Below are positions 36,122 to 44,798 of a stretch of DNA of 64,000 nt, one piece after another. Position numbers and translations under genes: made by a program. Position 1 is the first letter of the stretch; each line of letters starts with the position of its first letter. A model generated the notes under the pieces. That model was not told where the DNA came from. It saw only the letters and a program-made list of their open reading frames with translations, and made no database searches. The DNA is from Dokdonia pacifica. GTDB lineage: Bacteria; Bacteroidota; Bacteroidia; Flavobacteriales; Flavobacteriaceae. The DNA is taken from contig NZ_FZNY01000006.1 in NCBI RefSeq assembly GCF_900188275.1, forward strand, positions 1 through 64,000. Direction: 5' to 3'.

Positions 36122-36652
36122 ATGAGCACACGACACTATAAAGTACTTGGGATCGCATTGGTGATACTATGTTCTTTTACAGTAGCACCAGAGCGTATTG
36201 CGTGGCAACCGAATAAGACTTTATCTTGGGCAGATTTTAAAGGAAGTCCTAATGGAGATGGCAGTTTTGTAGCAAGCACTAGTAGTGGAATGAGTCAGTC
36301 GTATGTCATAGATGGTAAAGGAATGTTAGATAAAAATGAAACCTATGTAGTAGCTCATTTCTACCCAGAATATTCTTGGTATAGAGAAAAAGATACGACG
36401 GCACGTTTATTAAAGCATGAGCAAACCCATTTTGATATTACAGAGATTCACGCGCGATTATTAAATACCCGTATTCAATCCTATAATTTTACTTCAAATT
36501 CTAAAAGTGAAGTAAAGGCATTGTATGAAGAAGTAGAAAAGCAACGACGTGCCATGCAACGAACTTTTGATGAAGAAACCAACCACTCTATAAACAGGGA
36601 AGTCGAAAAAAAATGGGAAGAAAAAATCGCTAGATTATTACTTCCTCAATAG
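36122..36652 (+). CDS. DUF922-type putative zinc protease, exported
   Basis: 176 residues. Hydrophobic N-terminus, then IAWQPNKTLSWADFKG typical of DUF922, and KHEQTHFDITEIHAR, an HExxH-like motif followed by Asp (HEQTHFD), which would bind zinc. A charged helix follows. The frame is open 15 codons upstream inside the preceding gene, but the ATG directly after its stop suits the signal sequence. Probably translated together with the upstream exported protein; both act in the envelope. Confidence 0.78.
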   Translation: MSTRHYKVLGIALVILCSFTVAPERIAWQPNKTLSWADFKGSPNGDGSFVASTSSGMSQSYVIDGKGMLDKNETYVVAHFYPEYSWYREKDTTARLLKHEQTHFDITEIHARLLNTRIQSYNFTSNSKSEVKALYEEVEKQRRAMQRTFDEETNHSINREVEKKWEEKIARLLLPQ

Positions 36653-36670
36653 GTAATTATTAGTTCCGTC

Positions 36671-36691
36671 AAGCTGAACTTGTTTCAGCTT
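36671..36691. repeat. Short dispersed repeat AAGCTGAACTTGTTTCAGCTT
   Basis: 8-bp arms AAGCTGAA / TTCAGCTT. The reverse complement contains CTGAAACAAGTTCAG, one base different from 34648-34662. Confidence 0.55.
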
Positions 36692-36874
36692 CGCATTACA
36701 ATAAAATTTCTTCCAAGACTTTAAAAATTTTTGACGAAAACACCTTGTTGTAGATTAGAAAAAGAGGCAATACTAATATCTAATTACGTACTTAAAATAC
36801 CAACTACGCAAAATCATTTCGTTGTTACAAGCTACTATTGCCATTTTAAAACCAATAGTAACGAAAACAAATGA

Positions 36875-37330
36875 ATGATTTATACGATAGAAAAAGCAAA
36901 CTTAGTTGCAACACAATTAAAGAAGTTTACTACAGGATATGCGCATCATGTAGTAGGGCAGTATGCTAATATTGACTTTTGGCTAGAAGAAGTCATTACA
37001 GCTCAAAGAACCATAGATGCATATAGATATCGATTTAATGATATGCGTGATGCTCAGAAAGAATGGGTAGAAAAACACGATACACAAGTATTTAGTTACT
37101 GTCATATCTGTAGAGGGAAATGTGAACTAATTGGCGATAATCCGCTACCGCCATCACCGCCTAAGCGTATGTCTAGCGCTGTATTGGATACGACACGAAA
37201 AGAATTGGTCAATGCAATGTATTATTTTTTAACCCGCTGTTATAGAATGGGACTTCTAAATGATATACAGTTAAAGCAAAAATGTGACAGGATAGGTACG
37301 AGTATTGATCCAAGTGATTTAGAAACATAA
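36875..37330 (+). CDS. Conserved hypothetical protein with CxxCxxxC motif
   Basis: 151 residues, soluble, mostly helical. A central YCHICRGKCE gives Cys at spacing C-x2-C-x3-C, followed by a proline-rich linker (PLPPSPPK), then another helical part with one Cys in TRCYRM and one in KQKCDRI. The motif could bind a metal ion. I recognise no family. A second ATG four bases earlier is out of frame. Single gene with a strong terminator. Confidence 0.65.
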   Translation: MIYTIEKANLVATQLKKFTTGYAHHVVGQYANIDFWLEEVITAQRTIDAYRYRFNDMRDAQKEWVEKHDTQVFSYCHICRGKCELIGDNPLPPSPPKRMSSAVLDTTRKELVNAMYYFLTRCYRMGLLNDIQLKQKCDRIGTSIDPSDLET

Positions 37331-37362
37331 AAAAAGCCTTCCAAAATGGGAAGGCTTTTTCT
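37328..37362. terminator. Bidirectional terminator
   Basis: Arms AAAAAGCCTTCC / GGAAGGCTTTTT around a seven-base loop. Serves the plus-strand hypothetical gene and the minus-strand DUF2911 gene. Confidence 0.88.
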
Positions 37363-37380
37363 ATATAAAAAATGTGTTTC

Positions 37381-37917
37381 TTAGTTGTAGAAAGGCACTT
37401 CAACAAGTGTCATGTCCCATCCTAATACCATATGGTATCCTTTGTCTACAGGCTTAAATCCAATAGAAAATGCTTCTATAGTCTCTTTTGCTTGTGATAC
37501 AGGTACTGTGATACGAGCTACATCTTTACCTTCATCATATGAGTATGCACCCCAAGAATCAAGATCAGAATTAATAATAATTGTCCATTCTTTTTCTCCA
37601 GGAATTGTAAATAAAGAGTATGTTCCCGCTTTTACGGTTTTGTCTCCAAATTTATAATCCTTCATTAATTTGATTTCAGTAGCTTCATCTGCACCTGTAC
37701 GCCATACTTTTCCATAAGGCTCAAGTTTTCCAAAAATCTCACGTCCTTTTTTCTGAGGACGACTATAGATTACTTTAATAGTTGGTTTTGCACGACGATC
37801 TGCTTTTGCATAAGCAATATCTGTTGGGCTTTTTTGAAGACCTGCAAACTGAGCGTTAACCGAAGGAGCAACCATAAAAGCCATAGCTATAAGAGCTAGT
37901 GTAAATAATTTTTTCAT
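37381..37917 (-). CDS. DUF2911 exported protein
   Basis: 178 residues. Signal peptide (to about VNA, residue 22), then one DUF2911 domain with IKVIYSRPQKKGREIFG, PYGKVWRTGADEATEI, KAGTYSLFTIPGEKEWTIIIN and the late WDMTLVEVPF. Common periplasmic Bacteroidetes protein of unknown function. Monocistronic. Confidence 0.88.
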   Translation of the reverse strand: MKKLFTLALIAMAFMVAPSVNAQFAGLQKSPTDIAYAKADRRAKPTIKVIYSRPQKKGREIFGKLEPYGKVWRTGADEATEIKLMKDYKFGDKTVKAGTYSLFTIPGEKEWTIIINSDLDSWGAYSYDEGKDVARITVPVSQAKETIEAFSIGFKPVDKGYHMVLGWDMTLVEVPFYN

Positions 37918-38040
37918 TGTGAGTTTAATTTTGGTTTAAAGATACTATAGGCTATAAATCTATGATGTTAAATAAAGCTTAAGATTTATCCCTTTATAAT
38001 AGGTCGTAATTACTGATCAAAACTTTCAAAATTTTTCTAA

Positions 38041-38062
38041 ATACGCTTTCGCGAAAGCGTAT
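38041..38062. repeat. 22-bp perfect palindrome of the GCTTTCGCGAAAGC family
   Basis: Longest copy in the window: the core extended to AT on both outer ends. Lies between the divergent DUF2911 and asnB genes. Confidence 0.88.
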
Positions 38063-38185
38063 ATCTTATGTATTGAACTTATAATGTTGTTTTTTGTTTC
38101 ATATTGTAATTGAAAATACATTTATAGTTTTATTAATGAAACTATAATGAGACATTTGAACTATAAATTATAAAAAATATTAGTT

Positions 38186-39856
38186 ATGTGTGGAATTGTA
38201 TGTGCCTTCGAACTAAAACAAGATATGACAACCTTACGTCCTCAATTATTAGAAATGTCGAAAACAATTCGTCATAGAGGACCAGATTGGAGTGGGATTT
38301 ATGCTACTGAAAAAGTGATTTTAGCCCATGAGCGTTTAGCTATTGTAGATCCAGCTTCTGGAAAACAACCCTTAGTAGATGTTTCTGGAAATTTAATTCT
38401 TGCAGCTAACGGAGAAATATACAATCACAAAGAACTTAAAAAAGAACTTACTACTGATTACGAATTTCAAACGGAATCAGACTGTGAGATTATATTAGCC
38501 CTATACCAAGAAAAAGGAGTTGACTTCTTAGATGACCTTAATGGTATTTTTGGATTTGCGTTGTATGATACAAAAACAGATAGCTATTTGATTGCCCGAG
38601 ATCATATGGGAATCATTCCTTTATATATGGGGTGGGATGCTCACGGAACTTTTTATGTAGCATCAGAATTAAAAGCATTAGAAGGTGTTTGTTCAAAAAT
38701 CGAATTGTTTCCTCCTGGGCATTATCTTTCTAGTAAAGATGGTGAGTTGGTACGATGGTACAAAAGAGATTGGATGGAATATGACGCTGTAAAAGATAAT
38801 GAAACAAGTATAGAAGAGTTGCATGATGCACTTGCAGCTTCTGTTAAGCGTCAGTTAATGAGTGATGTACCATATGGAGTATTATTATCAGGAGGACTTG
38901 ACTCTTCTATCACCAGTGCTGTTGCAAAATTATACTCAGAAAAACGAGTAGAATCTGGAGATGAGCAAGATGCTTGGTGGCCACAATTACACTCATTTAG
39001 TATTGGGCTTAAAGGGTCTCCAGATCTCGCAGCGGCACAAGTAGTTGCAGATCATATAGGAACGGTACATCACCCTATAGAATTTACGATTCAAGAAGGA
39101 CTAGATGCTATACGAGATGTGATTTATCACCTAGAAACCTATGATATCACAACGATACGTGCTAGTACACCTATGTATTTGATGGCGAGAGTCATTAAAT
39201 CTATGGGAGTAAAAATGGTACTCTCTGGAGAAGGTGCCGATGAGATTTTTGGAGGATACTTATATTTTCACAAAGCACCCAATGCTAAAGAATTTCATGA
39301 GGAGACCGTACGTAAATTAGATAAACTCCATATGTATGACTGTTTACGTGCAAACAAATCACTTGCTGCTTGGGGAATTGAAGGGCGTGTACCATTTTTA
39401 GATAAAGAATTTATGGATGTCGCTATGCGTTTAAACCCAGTAGATAAAATGATTACCAAAGAGCGTAGAGGTATGGAAAAGTGGGTATTGCGTAAAGCAT
39501 TTGAAAAATACTTACCAGAAAGTGTTGCTTGGAGACAAAAAGAGCAGTTTTCTGATGGAGTAGGGTATAGTTGGATAGATACACTAAAAGAAGTAGTGGA
39601 AAGTGAAGTAAGTGACGTGCAAATGGAAAATGCACACCATCGTTTCCCTGTCCACACACCTCAAAATAAAGAAGAGTTTTATTACCGTTCTATTTTTGAA
39701 GAACATTTTCCAAGTGATGCTGCTGCATTATGTGTGCCATCGGTACCATCGGTGGCGTGTAGTACACCTATTGCATTAGAATGGGATGAGGCATTTAAAA
39801 ACATGAATGATCCATCAGGTAGAGCAGTAGCCATGGTGCATGAAGATGCCTATTAA
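38186..39856 (+). CDS. asnB: Asparagine synthase (glutamine-hydrolysing) AsnB
   Basis: 556 residues. Starts MCGIVCAF so that Cys2 becomes the N-terminal nucleophile of the glutaminase domain (RHRGPDWSG, AANGEIYNH). The synthetase domain has the PP-loop SGGLDSS at 235-241, LSGEGADEIFGGY, and GIEGRVPFLDKEFMD. Makes asparagine from aspartate, glutamine and ATP. Length fits E. coli AsnB. Monocistronic with terminator. Confidence 0.96.
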   Translation: MCGIVCAFELKQDMTTLRPQLLEMSKTIRHRGPDWSGIYATEKVILAHERLAIVDPASGKQPLVDVSGNLILAANGEIYNHKELKKELTTDYEFQTESDCEIILALYQEKGVDFLDDLNGIFGFALYDTKTDSYLIARDHMGIIPLYMGWDAHGTFYVASELKALEGVCSKIELFPPGHYLSSKDGELVRWYKRDWMEYDAVKDNETSIEELHDALAASVKRQLMSDVPYGVLLSGGLDSSITSAVAKLYSEKRVESGDEQDAWWPQLHSFSIGLKGSPDLAAAQVVADHIGTVHHPIEFTIQEGLDAIRDVIYHLETYDITTIRASTPMYLMARVIKSMGVKMVLSGEGADEIFGGYLYFHKAPNAKEFHEETVRKLDKLHMYDCLRANKSLAAWGIEGRVPFLDKEFMDVAMRLNPVDKMITKERRGMEKWVLRKAFEKYLPESVAWRQKEQFSDGVGYSWIDTLKEVVESEVSDVQMENAHHRFPVHTPQNKEEFYYRSIFEEHFPSDAAALCVPSVPSVACSTPIALEWDEAFKNMNDPSGRAVAMVHEDAY

Positions 39857-39880
39857 AATAATGACTTTCCTCCCCCTTTT

Positions 39881-39908
39881 AAACGCCGGCATTTGCTGGC
39901 GTTTTTTG
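39881..39908 (+). terminator. Terminator of asnB
   Basis: Arms AAACGCCGGCA / TGCTGGCGTTT (one G-T pair), tiny loop, T-run. Confidence 0.85.
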
Positions 39909-39953
39909 CTTGATTTTATGCCATTTACAAACAAAACAGAATTTGAATGTATA

Positions 39954-39969
39954 CGCTTTCGCGAAAGCG
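39954..39969. repeat. CGCTTTCGCGAAAGCG palindrome, intergenic
   Basis: 16-bp perfect core; left flank ATA, right flank C breaks the longer symmetry. About 45 bases after the asnB terminator. Confidence 0.85.
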
Positions 39970-40068
39970 CATAAATACTACACTTCCCGCGTTTTTACTT
40001 TTTCACAAATTGTTGATAACTTCAAAGGTTTTGGCATGCTTTTAACCCTATAGAAGAAGCCCTTTTTT

Positions 40069-40076
40069 TATATTTG
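40069..40076 (+). promoter_or_regulatory. Possible -7 box for gyrB
   Basis: TATATTTG, 40 bases before the gyrB start; no TTG at the standard distance. Confidence 0.4.
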
Positions 40077-40086
40077 TTAACCTTAG

Positions 40087-42060
<1,974 letters not shown>

Positions 42061-42120
42061 TAATAAGTGTCATTTATATGCTGTAATCTGATAATTAATG
42101 GGTTGCAGTCATTATAAAGA

Positions 42121-42155
42121 AAGGTGAGTAACTATGCGGTTATTCACCTTTTTTA
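42121..42155 (+). terminator. Terminator of gyrB
   Basis: Arms AAGGTGAGTAAC / GTTATTCACCTT (one G-T pair) around six bases, then TTTTTT. Confidence 0.85.
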
Positions 42156-42187
42156 TTGCAGAAATATTTATTAAATGTGTCTATAGT

Positions 42188-42215
42188 TTGATTTAATTAA
42201 ATTCTCTTATTTTCG
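42188..42215 (+). promoter_or_regulatory. Promoter of the outer-membrane-like protein
   Basis: TTG at 42188-42190, 17-base spacer, TATTTTCG at 42208-42215 (one base off TANNTTTG); ATG follows 20 bases later. Confidence 0.55.
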
Positions 42216-42235
42216 CTCGATAATAAACTATATTT

Positions 42236-43255
42236 ATGCAAGCTAAAATCCTACTTATGCTTTCCTTTTTGGGAAGTACTACCTTACTATTTTCTCAAAA
42301 CAACCTATTAGAAACAGAACTTATTTTAAGTGATATGTTGCTCATTTCTGAACGTTATGTCGCCCCTGGAGCAGATGCAGCTGCATACCAAGCAACAGGC
42401 GGTTGGGCAAGTACAGCAAAGAGTTTAGAATTATTTGAAATAGATGCTTCTGTACATGTGAATGCCTTATTTATTCCTAATAGACGAAGGTCATTTACGG
42501 TCGCTAATAGTGACTTTAATGCATTGCGTATTAGAGGCGGTGAGACAGCGAGCATTCCTACAGTGTTAGGAGGTGATACTGCAGTTTTCTTTGATTTTGA
42601 ATTAGGAGGAGAACCTAATGAACTTCAGGCGTACGAAGGGATCAATGAAAATCAATTATATCATCCTTTTCTTCAAGCCTCTATTGGACTTTGGAAAGAA
42701 ACAGATCTTACAGTGCGGTATTCACCAGATATAGCAATTTCTGATACTGAATATGGTATTTTAGGACTAGGTGTTAAACATTCAGTGAGTCAGTATTTTA
42801 ATAGAAGTCAAGATCAAGATGGAGCTATTAAAAATCAGCTTGAAGTAGCTGTGCAAGTTGCATATTCAAGATTTAATTCAGGGCTTACATTTGACCCTTT
42901 TCAAATTGAAGACCCAGATGCAGAAGATGGAGATTCTCCTTTATTATTAGTTAATCAATTAGATGTAGAAGTAGACTCGTGGTTGTTTCAAACAATAGCT
43001 TCAAAGCGATATCAAAATTTTGAATTTTTTGGAGGAGTTGGAGTAGTCTTTAATGACGCTCGTTTTATTATGAATGGAGAACCAGGTCTTGTATTAGGAC
43101 TGTTGAATAGTCTTTTGGGTAACCTAGATGCTTCTAGAACAGTTGTAAAAGGGGATGTAGGGGTAAACTATCACATAGGTGATTTCTATTTGTCAAATGC
43201 ATTTACTTTTGGTGAATTTGCTAATTATAATTTATCTATTCATTATAAAATTTAA
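42236..43255 (+). CDS. Outer-membrane-like beta-strand protein (DUF6588-like)
   Basis: 339 residues with a signal peptide (to about FSQ, residue 21). The rest alternates polar and hydrophobic residues in short strands (LYHPFLQASIGLWKETDL, YGILGLGVKHSV, YQNFEFFGGVGVVFND), ends with the strand YNLSIHYKI, and reads like an outer-membrane beta barrel. The layout reminds me of the DUF6588 group, without certainty. Function unknown. Convergent with the anti-sigma candidate, 34 bases away. Confidence 0.65.
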   Translation: MQAKILLMLSFLGSTTLLFSQNNLLETELILSDMLLISERYVAPGADAAAYQATGGWASTAKSLELFEIDASVHVNALFIPNRRRSFTVANSDFNALRIRGGETASIPTVLGGDTAVFFDFELGGEPNELQAYEGINENQLYHPFLQASIGLWKETDLTVRYSPDIAISDTEYGILGLGVKHSVSQYFNRSQDQDGAIKNQLEVAVQVAYSRFNSGLTFDPFQIEDPDAEDGDSPLLLVNQLDVEVDSWLFQTIASKRYQNFEFFGGVGVVFNDARFIMNGEPGLVLGLLNSLLGNLDASRTVVKGDVGVNYHIGDFYLSNAFTFGEFANYNLSIHYKI

Positions 43256-43289
43256 GGAACCTATTTTTAGTTACCTATAACTGCGTTTA

Positions 43290-44090
43290 TTACTCTAGTT
43301 CTTTTAAAAGCTCTTTTGCAGAAGAGTACTTATAATATGTAGGATTCTCCATTATAGTTTTTAATGTTTTTACGGCATTTTCTTTGTCTTCTTGTTTTAA
43401 GAAGGTTAATACTTTGTACCAATACCCTTTATGGAAATCTAAGCCATCACTTTTTGTGAGACGGTCAAAAGTCGTTAATGCATTTTTATATTGATTTGTT
43501 TCTAAGTAAGATACTCCTATAAATAATAATACTTGTGGATTGGTTTCATAAATAGTAGGATCTAATGTTTGCGACAGTGTTATAATATTTTGATACTTTT
43601 TAGAACGAAATGTAGCTTCTATTTCTTCTAAAATTTGATCTGTATTTTCTCCTTTAGAAACATAAGAAGGCAACTCTTCCCAATTGTGATATTGTTCATA
43701 TAAATCTGGTAAGTCAGATGATCTTGGATACAAAATAAAAACACCAATAATTACTATAGCGGCAATAGCACTCCATCGTTGCATCTTGAACATTGATTCT
43801 TTTTCCTTAGTATTTGCTTGTCTGTATTGTTTGAGAGATTTTGAAAATTCTTTAGTCTCTTGAGATCTAAATAATGCTATTTCTTTCTTCAGTAATTGAG
43901 GGTTATCTTCTATAGTAATCCAATCGTCGTTATCTTGGTCAATATTATAAAGTGCTTTGTATAATGCAACCTGTTCTTTTAGTTCAGGATTTTGAATCAT
44001 TTCTTCTTCAAATTCTTCCCGTTCATTAACTGTCATCTTTGTGAGTAGATAACGCTCAATTGCCTCATTTTTTAATTCGTCATCATTCAT
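43290..44090 (-). CDS. Membrane TPR protein, likely anti-sigma factor
   Basis: 266 residues. The N-terminal cytosolic segment (ERYLLTKMTVNEREEFEEEM, about 11-30) resembles the sigma-binding part of anti-sigma factors; a helix at about 104-122 crosses the membrane (WSAIAAIVIIGVFILY); the periplasmic part has TPR-like helices (PQVLLFIGVSYLETNQYKNALTTF). It follows the sigma gene by 3 bases. This pairing supports an anti-sigma role; the periplasmic TPR could sense proteins of the CHAT/subtilase module. Confidence 0.72.
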   Translation of the reverse strand: MNDDELKNEAIERYLLTKMTVNEREEFEEEMIQNPELKEQVALYKALYNIDQDNDDWITIEDNPQLLKKEIALFRSQETKEFSKSLKQYRQANTKEKESMFKMQRWSAIAAIVIIGVFILYPRSSDLPDLYEQYHNWEELPSYVSKGENTDQILEEIEATFRSKKYQNIITLSQTLDPTIYETNPQVLLFIGVSYLETNQYKNALTTFDRLTKSDGLDFHKGYWYKVLTFLKQEDKENAVKTLKTIMENPTYYKYSSAKELLKELE

Positions 44091-44093
44091 AAT

Positions 44094-44645
44094 TCAGGGT
44101 TTAAGTCGCAGATATCTACTGTCATTTTTTATGAGTTTTATTAAACGTGATTTGCACTTAAAAACACGTTGTCTCGCTACTGTTTCGGATGCATAATTGA
44201 AAATCACTACAATCTCCTTGTATGGTATCTTTTTAAAACTCAGTAATAGTAATTTTCTACAATTCTCTGATAATTCTTTTAATTTTTCTTGGTATAAGTC
44301 CCATTGCTTTTGCTCAATTGAAAATTTAGCTAAGTCAACCTCCTCGTCCATAAGAGGTGTAGCGGGTAAATTTGTTACCCTATTTTGTGAGCATTCTCTT
44401 CTCCACAAATTTTTGCATATGGTAAATAGGTAATTATTAAATGATTGTATTTGTAATTCGTCATTCTTTAATTTGACAAAAAGTGTGACTAATGCATTTT
44501 GAAAAATATCTTCAGCAACAGCTTTAGAGCCACCTCTTCTCAATATATAGCTTAGTACGGCAGGGAAAGATTCTGTATATAGTTTGGTAAACGTTTCTGG
44601 TTTCCCTTTTAGAAAACCATCAATAAAAGGATCTTTTTTATTCAT
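44094..44645 (-). CDS. ECF-type sigma factor of the CHAT/subtilase module
   Basis: 183 residues. Region 2: KLYTESFPAVLSYILRRGGS, AEDIFQNALVTLFVKL, NNYLFTICKNLWRRE; region 4: ENCRKLLLLSFKKIPYKEI, then the recognition helix near YASETVARQRVFKCKSRL. It is divergent from the GEVED protein gene, with 153 bases between them that hold the GGGTAACAAAA motif. A GGGTAA/TTACCC dyad also lies inside the gene (44364-44380). Confidence 0.88.
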   Translation of the reverse strand: MNKKDPFIDGFLKGKPETFTKLYTESFPAVLSYILRRGGSKAVAEDIFQNALVTLFVKLKNDELQIQSFNNYLFTICKNLWRRECSQNRVTNLPATPLMDEEVDLAKFSIEQKQWDLYQEKLKELSENCRKLLLLSFKKIPYKEIVVIFNYASETVARQRVFKCKSRLIKLIKNDSRYLRLKP

Positions 44646-44694
44646 AAAATAAAATGCCGTGAAATGGCGTGATTAAAATTACTTGAAAAATATC

Positions 44695-44724
44695 GGGTAA
44701 CAAAATGTTTATACAAGCTCTTAA
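44695..44724 (+). promoter_or_regulatory. Candidate ECF promoter of the GEVED gene
   Basis: GGGTAACAAAA at 44695-44705, then CTCTTAA starting 16 bases after GGGTAAC. The same 11-mer and a TCTCTA element at the same spacing occur upstream of the subtilase gene, at nearly the same distance from the start (104 and 106 bases). Sequence and position suggest -35 and -10 elements read by the neighbouring sigma factor. Confidence 0.5.
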
Positions 44725-44798
44725 AGGTAAATCGGTTTTTTGAAAGGCGATATCTGAAAAGCCTGTAATAGAGTAAGAATTAAACTAATACAATTATT

